A stretch of DNA of 64,000 bases from Oscillospiraceae bacterium (GCA_021770845.1 JAETQF010000007.1:43628-107627); one strand, 5' to 3'; positions 42,616 through 52,514 are shown, counted from the stretch's first letter. The notes: a model not told the origin generated them from the sequence alone. A program made the numbers and translations.

Positions 42616-44838
42616 TCAATACAGGCCGAAGTTCTTGCACATATAGCCGCCGGCCTGGACGGTATCCAGGTAGGACTGGGCGTCGCCGTAGTCGGGGCCC
42701 CAGCCGGAGGCGATGGCCAAGTCGAAGTTGGCGTCCCGGCCATCGTTGATGCGGTAGGTGGCGTGCTCATTGTCGGTGTCCTTGTCGTAGTCCACCAGGT
42801 CGATGATCACCTTGCCCTCCAGGGCGTCCTCAATGGACTTCTTCACCACGTTGGCCGCGTTCCGGTAGGAGTTGTCATAGGTGCGCACCGGGTAATCCAG
42901 GTGGATGGGGTTCTCCGCGGAGACCTCCACGCCGATCTGGGCCAGCTCGGCGATGGCCAGCTCCAGCTCAGCCTTGGCGTTGGCCGCGTTGTACCAGCCG
43001 TCGAAGCCGTCGCCGGAGCCCGCGCCGCCGTCACCGTTGGGATCCCAGACCTTGATGTGGGCGCCGTCGGCGTCCAGCTGGGCCTGCATGATCTCGCCGT
43101 AGGAAGTGTTGGCCGGGAAGGTGGTGGAGGTGCCGTTGATGTCGATGGTCAGCTCAGCGGTCAGGTACTGGAAGGTGCCGGGGGTGTAGGAGTTGCGGAT
43201 GCTGGTGTACTTCAGCTCCTCGCCCACCAGCTGGGCGTTGTAGGCGCCCCGGTCGATGGAGTAGGTGATGGCGCGCAGGAAGTGCCGGTTGGTCATGGCG
43301 TCCCGGGTGCGGGCGATCTCCGCCTCGTTGTCCCGCTTGACGGACACGCCCACGCCGTCGTTGTCATAGTTGTTCCAGGTGTTGCGGTACACGTTGTTCC
43401 AGCCGGGGAAGGTGGAGGCGTCGCAGGCGGACACGTAGCCGTACAGCTCCAGGTAGGTCTTGTCCTGGCCCTCGGGCTTCTCGGTCTTGGCAACCTCCAG
43501 GGCCTCCGCGCGCAGGCCGCCGCCGGAGATGGCGCCGGACTTGGCCTCGTTGTAGTTGCGCAGGGGATCGCTGCCGTCGTTATAGCTGTAAACCAGGTTC
43601 TTGATGACCACCGCGTCGGCGTTCCAGTAAGAGGGGTTGGCCGCGTAGCGGACGCTGTTCTGAGCGGTGTAGCTGGTGATCAGGTAGGGGCCGCAATAGG
43701 CGATGTTGGAGGGGGTCTTGCCGTAATCGCCGGCGGTGTACTCCTCGCCCTCGGCGCCGAAGGTGCCGCCCTGAGAGCGGTAGAACTCACGGTTCAGGGG
43801 GGCGAAGATGCTGTAGCCCAGCATGGTGGTGAAGGGAGGGAAGGGGGCCTCCAGGGTGTACTCCAGGGTGTACTTGTCCAGAGCCTTCACGCCCACCTCC
43901 TCGAAGGTGGCCTCGCCCTTCAGGTAGGCGTCGAAGTTCTTCAGGCCGCAGCCGCCGGCGGAGGAGAGCAGATGGCCCAGGGCGTCGGCGTTGTCCAGCA
44001 GGTGCTCCATGCCGGCCACCCAGTCGTCGGCGGTGACCTCGCCGATCTCGGTGCCCTGCTGATCCACCCACTTCACGCCCTCGCGGATGTGGAAGGTGTA
44101 GGTCAGGCCGTCGTCGGACACCTCATAGCTGGTGGCCAGGCCGGGCTGCTGGATGTTCTTGGCGTCATACTCCATCAGGTTGTCGTAGGTGCCGGCGATG
44201 AACATGGCGTCGGAGGTGTAGGAAGTGCCGATGGTATCCCAGATGTTGACGATATAGGGGGTGGAGATGGTGTAGGTATCGGTCAGGGTGTAGTTGTGCT
44301 CGGCCAGGTAAGCCTTGGCGGCCTCATAGTAGGCGGCGGCGTCCTCGGCCTCGGCCCACAGGGCCTTCAGGGCGCTGTTGTCCTCCGTGGTGATCAGCTC
44401 GTTGGTCACCAGGGTGGGGTAATAGCGGTACTCGTCCATGCCCCACAGCACGGTGCTGGCGGTGCGGGGCACTACGCGGCTCATGGCGTAGTTGCCGCCA
44501 TTGGACTGGACGGGCAGGAAAACGCCGGACTGGAGCAGCTTGGCCTCGGCGATGGCCATCAGGGCCATACGCTCGTCGCCGGTGGCCGCCTTGGCGGTGG
44601 CATAGGCCTCGCTGAAGTCGCCCAGCACGAAGTCATAGATCGTGTCGGACGCCTCCTCATAGTCCATGGCGGAAATGGCCTCCCAGTCGAGGCCCTCATA
44701 GGTTTCCTCGGGGGGATTGGACTCGTTGGTGGGCGCGTTGGATTCAGGCGCCTTGCTCTCGTTGGTCGCGGCGGGGCCGCAGGCGAACAGGCTCAGGGCC
44801 ATCACAAGCGCCAGCGCCAGGCTCAGAAACTTCTTCAT
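42616..44838 (-). CDS. oppA: Oligopeptide-binding lipoprotein
   Basis: A 740-residue family 5 solute-binding protein with lipobox SLFACGPA and a Glu/Ser/Pro/Asn tether. The SBP_bac_5 signature region is near AMFIAGTYDNLMEYDAKN and QPGLATSYEVSDDGLTYTFHIREGVKW (in parts: GLATSYEVSDDGLTYTF, HIREGVKW). It is longer than the usual 540-560 residues; extra sequence lies before the first domain and in the C-terminal half (GAHIKVWDPNGDGGAGSGDG). It is the first gene of the opp operon. Confidence 0.94.
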   Translation of the reverse strand: MKKFLSLALALVMALSLFACGPAATNESKAPESNAPTNESNPPEETYEGLDWEAISAMDYEEASDTIYDFVLGDFSEAYATAKAATGDERMALMAIAEAKLLQSGVFLPVQSNGGNYAMSRVVPRTASTVLWGMDEYRYYPTLVTNELITTEDNSALKALWAEAEDAAAYYEAAKAYLAEHNYTLTDTYTISTPYIVNIWDTIGTSYTSDAMFIAGTYDNLMEYDAKNIQQPGLATSYEVSDDGLTYTFHIREGVKWVDQQGTEIGEVTADDWVAGMEHLLDNADALGHLLSSAGGCGLKNFDAYLKGEATFEEVGVKALDKYTLEYTLEAPFPPFTTMLGYSIFAPLNREFYRSQGGTFGAEGEEYTAGDYGKTPSNIAYCGPYLITSYTAQNSVRYAANPSYWNADAVVIKNLVYSYNDGSDPLRNYNEAKSGAISGGGLRAEALEVAKTEKPEGQDKTYLELYGYVSACDASTFPGWNNVYRNTWNNYDNDGVGVSVKRDNEAEIARTRDAMTNRHFLRAITYSIDRGAYNAQLVGEELKYTSIRNSYTPGTFQYLTAELTIDINGTSTTFPANTSYGEIMQAQLDADGAHIKVWDPNGDGGAGSGDGFDGWYNAANAKAELELAIAELAQIGVEVSAENPIHLDYPVRTYDNSYRNAANVVKKSIEDALEGKVIIDLVDYDKDTDNEHATYRINDGRDANFDLAIASGWGPDYGDAQSYLDTVQAGGYMCKNFGLY

Positions 44839-45066
44839 ACTTATCCTCCTATTTATTTTATATTTAACCGGGCAAAACGGAACTGTGCCAATCCTGCTCA
44901 GGTTAAACCGGGATAAAGCCCCACCGGTCGGCAGGGATCCTCGTTTTCCCGGAGGGAAAACGGCGAACGGGGCGCGCCCCGTTCAGTGCTGTATAGCGAT
45001 AAACTGCCGCCCCACAAATTGCAGGGGCCGCAGCGTCTTGATTCATGCGGCAGACTGCACTCATAC
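44839..45066 (-). promoter_or_regulatory. Structured 5' leader of the opp operon
   Basis: About 225 nt lie between the predicted start and the oppA ATG. The leader holds a 20-base self-complementary stretch around AACGGGGCGCGCCCCGTT (44,976-44,993), a hairpin GTTTTCCC-TCC-GGGAAAAC (44,942-44,960), and CCGGTGGGGCTTTATCCCGG. I do not recognise it as a known riboswitch class, and no T-run follows any stem. It could be a regulatory RNA, or an intergenic repeat that inserted here. Confidence 0.45.
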
Positions 45067-45073
45067 GGTAAAC

Positions 45074-45102
45074 ATTATACCGATCCCGTCCGCCGCTGTC
45101 AA
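45074..45102 (-). promoter_or_regulatory. Perfect-consensus promoter of the opp operon
   Basis: On the minus strand, TTGACA (45,102-45,097), a 17-bp spacer and TATAAT (45,079-45,074). The remaining sequence from 45,103 to 45,300 is AT-richer, with no gene seen. Confidence 0.85.
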
Positions 45103-45301
45103 TATTAAAATGCTCAAAACTGCGTCAAATCCGGCTTCTTCTCCCCTCTGATCCCGCCTCTTTTTCCCCCGTTTCAAGCAGGAAACGCCCGGAATTCTTG
45201 CAAAATCTGTGGACGTCCCCCGGCCTTTGGGAAAAAATCAGAACATTTGTCCGCCATATGCGCACAGCTTTTCTTCCGTCAATCTGCACAAACCGGCTGA
45301 G

Positions 45302-45335
45302 AAAAAAAGGGAAACGGCCCCGCCGTCTCCCTTTC
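45302..45335 (-). terminator. Terminator after the UPF0340 gene
   Basis: On the minus strand AAAGGGAGACGGC pairs with GCCGTTTCCCTTT around a short loop, running into TTTTTTTC. Confidence 0.88.
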
Positions 45336-45349
45336 CTCCGCCACGCCAG

Positions 45350-45898
45350 TCACTCATAGGCCGCCCGGCTGCCGCCGATGAACCTGGGCCGGGTGCGGGC
45401 GCACAGCAGGATGGCCTGCCCGATGTGATCCAGGCTCAGCCGCACGGGCACCGCCACCTCCCGCAGGTGCATCCCGATGAGGGTGCCGCCGATGTCCAGC
45501 CCGGCGTGGGCCCGGACGCGCTCCACCGCCGTGGGCCGCTCAAAGGCCCGCCACGCCTGGACGGCGAAGGAACCCCCCGCGTGGGGCTGGGGCACCACGC
45601 ACACCGGCTCATAGCCGTATCGCTCCGCGCACTCCCCCTCGAGAATGAGGGCCCGGTTCAGGTGCTCGCAGCACTGGGCGGCCAGGTAAATGCCCCGCTC
45701 CCGCAGGATCGGGTAGATCCCGCCGAACACGGCCCGGGCCGCCTCCCCGCTGGACGCCTTGCCGATGCGCCCGCCCAGCACCTCGGAGGAGGAGCAGCCC
45801 ACCACAAAAATATCCCCCGCGTTCAGGCCGGCCGCGTCCAGCAGCTCTGTCACCGCCGTCCGGGCCTGGGCTGTGATCTGTTCAAAATCCGGTTCCAT
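45350..45898 (-). CDS. UPF0340 (YwlG/TIGR01440) family protein
   Basis: A 182-residue protein of a conserved Firmicute family of unknown function. Signatures are FVVGCSSSEVLGGRIGKASS, YLAAQCCEHLNRALILE, VPQPHAGGSFAVQAW and HAGLDIGGTLIGMHLR. It is full length. It follows the M32 peptidase by 10 bp on the same strand and ends at a strong terminator. Confidence 0.93.
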   Translation of the reverse strand: MEPDFEQITAQARTAVTELLDAAGLNAGDIFVVGCSSSEVLGGRIGKASSGEAARAVFGGIYPILRERGIYLAAQCCEHLNRALILEGECAERYGYEPVCVVPQPHAGGSFAVQAWRAFERPTAVERVRAHAGLDIGGTLIGMHLREVAVPVRLSLDHIGQAILLCARTRPRFIGGSRAAYE

Positions 45899-45907
45899 GG
45901 CGTTCCC

Positions 45908-47404
45908 TCACAACTCGTACAGCGCGCTGTACTTTTTCTCCAGGTAGTCCGCAAACACCGTGGGGTCGAACACGCCGCAGGCGTTTTTCACCACATCGGC
46001 GGGCTTCAGCAGGCCGCCGTATTGGTGCACCTTCTCCCGCAGCCACTCCGACACCCCGGACAGGTCGCCCCGGGACACGGGGCCCCACACGTCGATGTCC
46101 GCCTCCATATTCTTCAGCATCTGGGCGCCGTAGGCGCTGCCCAAGGCATAGGACGGGAAGTAGCCGAAGTCCCCGCCCGACCAGTGGCTGTCCTGGAGGC
46201 AGCCGCTGCGGTTGTCAGGCACGTCCAGCCCCAGGTACTCCTTGTACAGCCGGTTCCAGGTCTCGGGCACGTCCTTGACGGACAGCGTGCCGTCGATGAG
46301 CCGCTTTTCAATCTCGTAGCGCACCATGATGTGCAGGCAGTAGGTCAGCTCGTCCGCCTCGGTGCGGATCAGGGAGGGCTGGGCCTTGTTGACGGCGCGG
46401 TAGAACTGCTCCGCCGTCACGTCCGCCAGCTGCTCCGGGAAAAACTCCTTCATTTTCGGGAAAATGGCCTCAATAAAGGGTCTGGAGCGGCCAATCAGGT
46501 TTTCATAGAACCGGGACTGGCTCTCGTGGACGCCCATGGACACGCCCCCCGCCAGGCTGGTGTACTGCACCTCGTCGCACACACCCAGCTCGTACTTGGC
46601 GTGTCCCCCCTCATGGATGACGGAGTACATGGAATTGCCCACGTCGTTTTCAAAGTAGTGGGTGGTGATCCGCACGTCCTTGTTGTTGAACTCCAGGGTG
46701 TAGGGGTGCTCCGTCTCGCCGATGGCGCAGTGGGCCCGATCCAGCCCCAGCACCTCCATCAGGTAGTCGGAGAACTTCCGCTGGGCCTCCACCGGATAGT
46801 GCCGCCGCAGGAAGGAATCGTCGGGCTGCTCCTTCTCCCCGATGGCGTGGATCAGGGGTACGATCCGCTCCCGCAGGGTGGCGAAGAAGCCGTCCAGGTA
46901 GGCCGTATCCACTCCCCGCTCGTACTCGTTCAGCAGGGCGTCGTAGGGCACCTTGGACGGGTCGTAATACCCGGCAAACTTGATCTTGAAGGCCACCAGC
47001 TTCTCCAGCACCGGGCGGAACAGCTCGAAGTCGTCCTGCTCCTTGGCCCGGCGCCACACGTCGCCGGCCTCGTTGGTGAGCATGGCGTACTCCATATACT
47101 CGTCCGCCGGGATCCGGGTCAGCTGGGCGTAGGAGCGGCGCAGCTCCTCCACCTCCCGGAAGTGGAGCCGATCCAGCTCCTCCCGCCGCTCCCACAGAAA
47201 GTCCAGCAGTTCCCCCACCTCGGGGGCGGAGAACAGCTTGTGCCGCTCCCCCGCCAGCACCCCCAGGGCCACCCCACGGCCCTGGTTGGTATCCTTGGGG
47301 GCCACGGTGGTGCCGTCCAGGTACAGGGCGGAGTCCGCCGCCTGGTAGGCGTACAGCTTCTTTTCCAGCTCGGCCAGTCTGGCCAGCGCCTCGTTCCGTT
47401 CCAT
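45908..47404 (-). CDS. M32-family metallocarboxypeptidase
   Basis: A 498-residue thermostable-carboxypeptidase-1-like enzyme. The zinc motif is HEGGH (VIHEGGHAKYELG, about residue 262) with the third ligand Glu in GVHESQSRFYENLIGRS. IRTEADELTYCLHIMVRYEIE and SGGDFGYFPSYALGSAYGAQ are further family motifs. It removes C-terminal residues from peptides in the cytoplasm. The ATG at 47,404 follows GAGGAG. Confidence 0.96.
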   Translation of the reverse strand: MERNEALARLAELEKKLYAYQAADSALYLDGTTVAPKDTNQGRGVALGVLAGERHKLFSAPEVGELLDFLWERREELDRLHFREVEELRRSYAQLTRIPADEYMEYAMLTNEAGDVWRRAKEQDDFELFRPVLEKLVAFKIKFAGYYDPSKVPYDALLNEYERGVDTAYLDGFFATLRERIVPLIHAIGEKEQPDDSFLRRHYPVEAQRKFSDYLMEVLGLDRAHCAIGETEHPYTLEFNNKDVRITTHYFENDVGNSMYSVIHEGGHAKYELGVCDEVQYTSLAGGVSMGVHESQSRFYENLIGRSRPFIEAIFPKMKEFFPEQLADVTAEQFYRAVNKAQPSLIRTEADELTYCLHIMVRYEIEKRLIDGTLSVKDVPETWNRLYKEYLGLDVPDNRSGCLQDSHWSGGDFGYFPSYALGSAYGAQMLKNMEADIDVWGPVSRGDLSGVSEWLREKVHQYGGLLKPADVVKNACGVFDPTVFADYLEKKYSALYEL

Positions 47405-47440
47405 GTCCGTCTCCTCATTTCCTTTGTAGTGTGTATGGGT

Positions 47441-47752
47441 TCAGATCCGGTCGGGGCAGTCCCCGGTGAAGGACACGCCGCCCTCCCCCGCCAGCAGCCG
47501 GGCCAGGGCCCGTCCGTCCTCCGTGAGGCCCAGATCCTCAATGATCACCTCGCCCCGCCACAGGCCGGTGCGCCGCAGCCACAGCGCCGCCCGCACCGTC
47601 TGCTCCAGTCCCGCGCCGCTTCCCTCTGCGTCGATCACCATCCGCCCCGGGCACTCCCCCGGCAGCAGCAGAGCCCCCAGCGCCAGCCACCCCAGGCTCA
47701 CCGCCCCGAAGGCCGCCAGCAATACCGCGACAAGCTGGATAAATTCCGTCAT
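47441..47752 (-). CDS. Small membrane-anchored protein of unknown function
   Basis: A 103-residue protein. One N-terminal transmembrane helix (LVAVLLAAFGAVSLGWLALGALLL) is followed by a soluble part with RMVIDAEGSGAGLEQTVRAAL and RGEVIIEDLGLTEDGRALA, ending CPDRI. The pattern resembles small hypothetical proteins of this bacterial group, but no function is known to me. The ATG at 47,752 follows AGGAGG. It lies between the M32 peptidase and the small multidrug-export-like gene on the same strand. Confidence 0.7.
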   Translation of the reverse strand: MTEFIQLVAVLLAAFGAVSLGWLALGALLLPGECPGRMVIDAEGSGAGLEQTVRAALWLRRTGLWRGEVIIEDLGLTEDGRALARLLAGEGGVSFTGDCPDRI

Positions 47753-47820
47753 AAACGCCACCTCCTGGGCCATTCTATGGCCCGGAAGCCGTTTTTGTCA
47801 CCGATTGCGGCGGATCCCCG

Positions 47821-48306
47821 TCAAATCAGGCTTACCACCCCGTAGGACAGGATGCTGATGGCCATGCCCGCGATCAGCACGCCCACGATCACCGATGGGA
47901 TGGCCTTCCGCAGGGGCATATCCAAAAACGCCGCCGCCAGGGAGCCCGTCCACGCCCCGGTGCCGGGCAGGGGGATGGCTACGAACAGCATCAGACCCAG
48001 GTATTTATACTTTGTCACCCGCTGTCCCTTCAGGTGGGCCTTGCGCTCCAGCTTGTCCACCAGGCGGTTGAGCCGGGGCATATGCCGCCGCATCCACTGG
48101 AAGATCCGGCGGATATAGACGATGATGAAGGGCACGGGGATCAGGTTGCCGATGACGGCGGCGATGAAAGCCGCCCACACCGGCAGCCCCGCCGCCACGC
48201 CGAAGGGGATCCCGCCCCGCAGCTCCACCACCGGGATCATGGACACCAGCATGGTGAGGGTGAACTCCCCCGCCATGGTATCCGTCAGCCACTGCATCAA
48301 TTCCAT
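47821..48306 (-). CDS. Putative small multidrug export protein (COG2426 family)
   Basis: A 161-residue membrane protein. VVELRGGIPFGVAAGLPVW and FVAIPLPGTGAWTGSLAAAF are the two diagnostic blocks, each within or beside hydrophobic helices and related to SNARE-associated/DedA-like loops. The export role is a family label with little direct evidence. Its start lies seven bases past the uvrA stop. Confidence 0.88.
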   Translation of the reverse strand: MELMQWLTDTMAGEFTLTMLVSMIPVVELRGGIPFGVAAGLPVWAAFIAAVIGNLIPVPFIIVYIRRIFQWMRRHMPRLNRLVDKLERKAHLKGQRVTKYKYLGLMLFVAIPLPGTGAWTGSLAAAFLDMPLRKAIPSVIVGVLIAGMAISILSYGVVSLI

Positions 48307-48312
48307 GGGAGA

Positions 48313-51147
48313 TCAACTCATTTCCAAAACAGGTTTCAGGTACTTGCCCGTGTAGCTCCCGGGGTGGCGGGCCACCTCCTCCGGCGTGCCCGTGCACACC
48401 ACCGTGCCGCCGCCGGAGCCCCCCTCCGGCCCCAGGTCGATGATATAGTCCGCCGTCTTGATCACGTCCAGGTTGTGCTCAATCACCACCACCGTGTTCC
48501 CCCTGTCCACAAACTGCTGGAGCACCTCCACCAGCTGGTGGACGTCGGCGGTGTGCAGGCCGGTGGTGGGCTCGTCCAGGATATACACCGTGGAGCCGGT
48601 GGACTGCTTGGACAGCTCGGTGGCCAGCTTCACCCGCTGGGCCTCGCCGCCGGACAGGGTGGTGGAGGGCTGGCCCAGCTTCACATAGCCCAGCCCCACG
48701 TCCTTGAGGGTCTTGACCCGGTTATACAGCCGGGGCAGGTTCTCGAAGAAGGGCAGGGCCTCCTCCACCGTCATCTCCAGCACCTCGTGGATGTTCTTGC
48801 CCTTGTAGCGCACCTCCAGGGTCTCCCGGTTGTACCGCTTGCCCTTGCACACCTCGCAGGGCACATAGATATCGGGCAGGAAGTGCATCTCGATTTTCAG
48901 CAGGCCGTCGCCGGAGCAGGCCTCGCACCGCCCGCCCCGGACGTTGAAGGAGAACCGGCCCGGGCCGTAGCCCCGGGTTTTGGCGTCCTGGGTGGAGGCG
49001 AACAGCTCCCGGATATCGCTGAACAGCCCGGTGTAGGTGGCGGGGTTGGAGCGGGGCGTGCGGCCGATGGGGGACTGGTCGATGGCGATGACCTTGTCCA
49101 GGTACTCGATGCCGTCCATGCCGTCGTGCTTGCCGGGGCGGGCCTTGGTGCGGTTCAGCTCCGCGCCTAAGCGCTTATACAAAATCTCATTCACCAGGGA
49201 GGACTTGCCCGATCCGGACACTCCGGTGACGGCGATGAACGTGCCCAGGGGGAAGTCCACGTCGATGTGGCGCAGGTTGTTTTCCGCCGCCCCCCGGACG
49301 GTGAGGATATGGCCGCTGCCCTTCCGGCGCTCCGCCGGGACGGGCACCTTCTTCCGCCCCGCCAGGTAGTCGCCGGTGATGGAGCCGGGGGTGTTCATGA
49401 CCTCCTCCGCCGTGCCGCAGGCCACCACCTGGCCGCCGTGGACGCCCGCCCCGGGGCCGATGTCCACAATGTAGTCGGCGGCCCGCATGGTGTCCTCGTC
49501 GTGCTCCACCACGATCAGAGTATTCCCCAGATCCCGGAGATGCTTCAGGGTGCCCAGCAGCAGGTCGTTGTCCCGCTGGTGCAGGCCGATGGACGGCTCG
49601 TCCAGGATATACAGCACCCCCATCAGGGAGGAGCCGATCTGGGTGGCCAGCCGGATGCGCTGGCTCTCGCCGCCGGACAGGGTGCCCGCCTGCCGGGTGA
49701 GGGTCAGGTACTGCAGGCCCACCGACTTCAAAAAGCCCAGCCGGGCCCGGATCTCCTTTAAAATCTGGTCGGCGATCATGGCCTGGGTGTCGGTGAGGGT
49801 GATGGTGTCCAGGAAGGCCAGGGCCTCGTCCACCGGCTTCTCGCAGAAGTCGTGGATGGAGCTGCCCCCCACGGTGACCGCCAGCGCCTCCCGCTTGAGC
49901 CGCTTCCCCTGGCACTCGGGGCAGGGGCACTCGCTCATGCACTCCTCAATCTCCTGCTTCATGGCGTCGGACTGGGTCTCCCGGTAACGGCGCTCCAGGT
50001 TGTTCACGATGCCCTCGAAGGGCTGGTACAGGGTGCCCTTGCCCCGGGGCTGGTCGTAGTTCAGGGTGAGCTTCTCCCCCTTGGTGCCGTAGAGGATGAT
50101 GTCCATCACCTCGTCGGACAGCTTCTCCACCGGGTCGGTGAGCTTGAACTTGTATTTCTTCGCCAGGGCGTCAAAGTACATCCGGGAGATGCCGTCGGAC
50201 TTGATGTGGTTCCAGCCGGAGGCGGTGATGGCCCCCTCCAAAATGGACAGGGAGCGGTTGGGGATGATGCGGTCTGGGTCCACCTTCTTCTGGCTGCCCA
50301 GGCCGTTGCAGGTGGGGCAGAACCCAAAGGGGTTGTTGAAGGAGAACATCCGGGGGGTGAGCTCCTCAATGGACACGCCGCAGTCCTCGCAGGCGTAGTT
50401 CTGGGAGAACAGGATGTCCCGCTCCTCGTCCCCTAAGACGTTGATGATCACAATGCCGCCGGACAGGTTGGAGGCCACCTCCACGCTGTCGGTGAGCCGC
50501 CGGGCCACGTCCTCCCGGATCACCAGCCGATCCACCACGATCTCAATGGAGTGCTTCTTGTTCTTGTCCAGCTTGATCTCCTCGGTGAGGTCGTACAGCG
50601 AGCCGTCCGCCCGCACCCGGACGTATCCGGATTTTCGGGCGTCCTCAAACACCTTGTTGTGCTCGCCCTTCTTCCCCCGGATGACGGGTGAGAGCACCTG
50701 GATTCGGGTGGCCTCGGGGAGGGTGAGCACCTGGTCGATGATCTGGTCGATGGTCTGCTGCTTGATCTCCTTGCCGCAGTTGGGGCAGTGGGGGGTGCCG
50801 ACGCGGGCCCACAGCAGGCGCAGGTAGTCGTAGATCTCCGTCACCGTGCCCACGGTGGAGCGGGGGTTCTTGGAGGTGGTTTTCTGGTCGATGGAGATGG
50901 CGGGGCTGAGGCCCTCGATGTAGTCCACGTCCGGCTTCTCCATCTGCCCCAGGAACATCCGGGCGTAGGAGGACAGGGACTCCACATACCGGCGCTGCCC
51001 CTCGGCGTACAGCGTCTCAAAGGCCAGGGAGGACTTGCCCGACCCGGACAGGCCGGTGAGCACCACCAGCTTGTCCCGGGGAATGGTGACGTCGATGTTT
51101 TTCAAGTTGTTTTCTCGCGCGCCTTTGATGACGATCTTATCCTGCAT
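48313..51147 (-). CDS. uvrA: Excinuclease ABC subunit A
   Basis: A 944-residue DNA damage-recognition ATPase with two ABC modules. The first Walker A is [12 protein letters not shown], and the zinc fingers are [15 protein letters not shown]...CPTCNGLG and CEACSGDG...CEVCKGKR. The second Walker A is [15 protein letters not shown], with signatures [14 protein letters not shown] and [15 protein letters not shown]. The ATG at 51,147 follows GAGGAG. It is not adjacent to uvrB here: three small genes lie between. Confidence 0.98.
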   Translation of the reverse strand: MQDKIVIKGARENNLKNIDVTIPRDKLVVLTGLSGSGKSSLAFETLYAEGQRRYVESLSSYARMFLGQMEKPDVDYIEGLSPAISIDQKTTSKNPRSTVGTVTEIYDYLRLLWARVGTPHCPNCGKEIKQQTIDQIIDQVLTLPEATRIQVLSPVIRGKKGEHNKVFEDARKSGYVRVRADGSLYDLTEEIKLDKNKKHSIEIVVDRLVIREDVARRLTDSVEVASNLSGGIVIINVLGDEERDILFSQNYACEDCGVSIEELTPRMFSFNNPFGFCPTCNGLGSQKKVDPDRIIPNRSLSILEGAITASGWNHIKSDGISRMYFDALAKKYKFKLTDPVEKLSDEVMDIILYGTKGEKLTLNYDQPRGKGTLYQPFEGIVNNLERRYRETQSDAMKQEIEECMSECPCPECQGKRLKREALAVTVGGSSIHDFCEKPVDEALAFLDTITLTDTQAMIADQILKEIRARLGFLKSVGLQYLTLTRQAGTLSGGESQRIRLATQIGSSLMGVLYILDEPSIGLHQRDNDLLLGTLKHLRDLGNTLIVVEHDEDTMRAADYIVDIGPGAGVHGGQVVACGTAEEVMNTPGSITGDYLAGRKKVPVPAERRKGSGHILTVRGAAENNLRHIDVDFPLGTFIAVTGVSGSGKSSLVNEILYKRLGAELNRTKARPGKHDGMDGIEYLDKVIAIDQSPIGRTPRSNPATYTGLFSDIRELFASTQDAKTRGYGPGRFSFNVRGGRCEACSGDGLLKIEMHFLPDIYVPCEVCKGKRYNRETLEVRYKGKNIHEVLEMTVEEALPFFENLPRLYNRVKTLKDVGLGYVKLGQPSTTLSGGEAQRVKLATELSKQSTGSTVYILDEPTTGLHTADVHQLVEVLQQFVDRGNTVVVIEHNLDVIKTADYIIDLGPEGGSGGGTVVCTGTPEEVARHPGSYTGKYLKPVLEMS

Positions 51148-51193
51148 GGGTGTTCTCCTCGGTTTTCTTCAAATTTGGGCCCGCACATAAGGA

Positions 51194-51226
51194 TAATGAA
51201 ACATATTTTTAATGTCAAGCCCCAGT
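51194..51226 (-). promoter_or_regulatory. Possible promoter of uvrA
   Basis: On the minus strand TTGACA (near 51,222) is followed after 17 bp by TATCCT, a weak -10. The -35 lies within the end of the CPCC gene. No clear LexA box was seen here, in contrast to uvrB. Confidence 0.45.
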
Positions 51227-51628
51227 TTTGCCGGATTCTTGGGGAATTTCGCCGGGCAGAGGAGGACGGGCGTGCCGCACCAGGTCGGGCCGCACCGCGC
51301 CGTATTTCCGGAAGTTCTCCCGGCCCTGCCGCAGGGTCATGCCGCCGTTCTCGTCGCTGGGGTCGTCCTCGCCGGGATCGAACACATCGTTCTCCCAGAA
51401 GCACACCGGGCAGATATTGGCGATGGCGTCCTCCCTGGGGACGGGAAAGGTGAGATACCCGCAGCAGGGGCAGGGGCAGATCCCGGCGGGTTCCTCCGGC
51501 TCAGGCTCCGGCGCGGGCATGGAGACCGGCTCCTCCGGCTGACGCGCCCTGTCTGTCAGGATGAAGCGGCCGTTGCGGGCCTCGGGGAGATACCGGAACT
51601 TTTCCCGCCTTTTCCTCTGGTCATCCAC
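51215..51628 (-). CDS. CPCC-type cysteine-rich protein
   Basis: About 137 residues. The CPCC domain has CPCPCCGYLTF, ICPVCFWENDVFDPGEDDPS and SDENGGMTLRQGRENFRKYG, all family signatures and probably a small metal-binding domain. An N-terminal, proline-rich segment of about 45 residues precedes it. The GTG at 51,628 overlaps the end of the preceding gene by eight bases and has AAGGAG upstream; an ATG at the domain edge is a possible shorter start. The function is unknown. Confidence 0.82.
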   Translation of the reverse strand: MDDQRKRREKFRYLPEARNGRFILTDRARQPEEPVSMPAPEPEPEEPAGICPCPCCGYLTFPVPREDAIANICPVCFWENDVFDPGEDDPSDENGGMTLRQGRENFRKYGAVRPDLVRHARPPLPGEIPQESGKTGA

Positions 51629-52004
51629 CGCCCGCCAGCTCCTTCTGCACATACTTGGGCAGCTTGGACACCACCAGCTCATAGGACATATCGCACAGAT
51701 CCTTCAGCACCCCGTCGGGCAGCTCCCCGTCCAGCAGGGCGGCGATCCACAGCTTCTTGTCGCAGTAGAAGCCGGGCAAGATCTCCGGGTACTGCGCCCG
51801 GAACGCCTCCCCCAGCCGGGGGTCGCACTTCAGGTTCACCAGATCGTGATCGTTATACCGCTCGTCCTTCATGCCCCGGGGGGAACACACGGCGGCGAAC
51901 AGCTTGCCCCGCACCATGTAACGGTGCCAGCCCCACTCCAGCTTATAGTCCTTTTCCGCCCCGGGCTTGTCCAGCAGGTATTCGTCCAGCCATTCATACT
52001 TCAT
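51621..52004 (-). CDS. MmcQ/YjbR-family DNA-binding-like protein
   Basis: A 127-residue protein. WLDEYLLDKPGAEKDYKLEWGW at the start, VNLKCDPRLGEAFRAQYPEI and the DLCDMSYELVVSKLP end are the YjbR (CyaY-like fold) pattern. The fold is double-wing-like, but no specific role is established. It follows ybaK by 18 bp and overlaps the CPCC gene. Confidence 0.9.
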   Translation of the reverse strand: MKYEWLDEYLLDKPGAEKDYKLEWGWHRYMVRGKLFAAVCSPRGMKDERYNDHDLVNLKCDPRLGEAFRAQYPEILPGFYCDKKLWIAALLDGELPDGVLKDLCDMSYELVVSKLPKYVQKELAGGG

Positions 52005-52022
52005 ACGCTTTCTCCCCTTCCC

Positions 52023-52514
52023 TCAGCCCTCCGCCGTCACGTCCGCCGTGAACGCGCCCGCCAGCGCGATGAGGTCGGCGGGGCGTACCTCCACCTGAAA
52101 GCCCACCTTCCCCGCTGACACGCAGATGGTTTCATGCTCCAGGCAGCTCTGGTGGAACACCGTGGGGAACCGCTTTTTCATCCCCACCGGCGAGCAGCCC
52201 CCGTGGACGTACCCCGTCAGGGGCAGCAGCTCCTTGGCGGGCAGCATGGCGATGGACTTCTCCCCCACCGCCCTGGCCGCCTTTTTCAGATCCAACATGG
52301 CCTCCACAGGGACATCGAACACATAGTACCCGCCGGCGGCCCCCTTGGCCACCAGCGTCTTGAACACCGCCGCCGGATCCTGGCCCAGCAGCTTCGCCAC
52401 GCTCACCCCGTCGGGGGCGGTGTCCCCTACCGGGTAGGCGTGGGGGGTGTAGGGGATCTTTTTCTGATCCAGCACCCGCATGACGTTGGTTTTTTCCTCT
52501 TTTTGTTTGGACAT
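52023..52514 (-). CDS. ybaK: Cys-tRNA(Pro) deacylase, YbaK/EbsC family
   Basis: A 163-residue editing protein that hydrolyses mischarged Cys-tRNA(Pro). NVMRVLDQKKIPYTPHAYP at the N-terminus, the VFKTLVAKG strand with its conserved Lys, and GGCSPVGMKKRFPTVFHQ are diagnostic. Its ATG directly abuts the uvrB stop codon, so it is co-translated with uvrB. Confidence 0.95.
   Translation of the reverse strand: MSKQKEEKTNVMRVLDQKKIPYTPHAYPVGDTAPDGVSVAKLLGQDPAAVFKTLVAKGAAGGYYVFDVPVEAMLDLKKAARAVGEKSIAMLPAKELLPLTGYVHGGCSPVGMKKRFPTVFHQSCLEHETICVSAGKVGFQVEVRPADLIALAGAFTADVTAEG

Noticed and set aside
45103..45300. A gene in the AT-richer gap upstream of the opp promoter
   Set aside because: No frame with a start, ribosome site and plausible protein was found; plus-strand frames through it continue as antisense of the UPF0340 gene.
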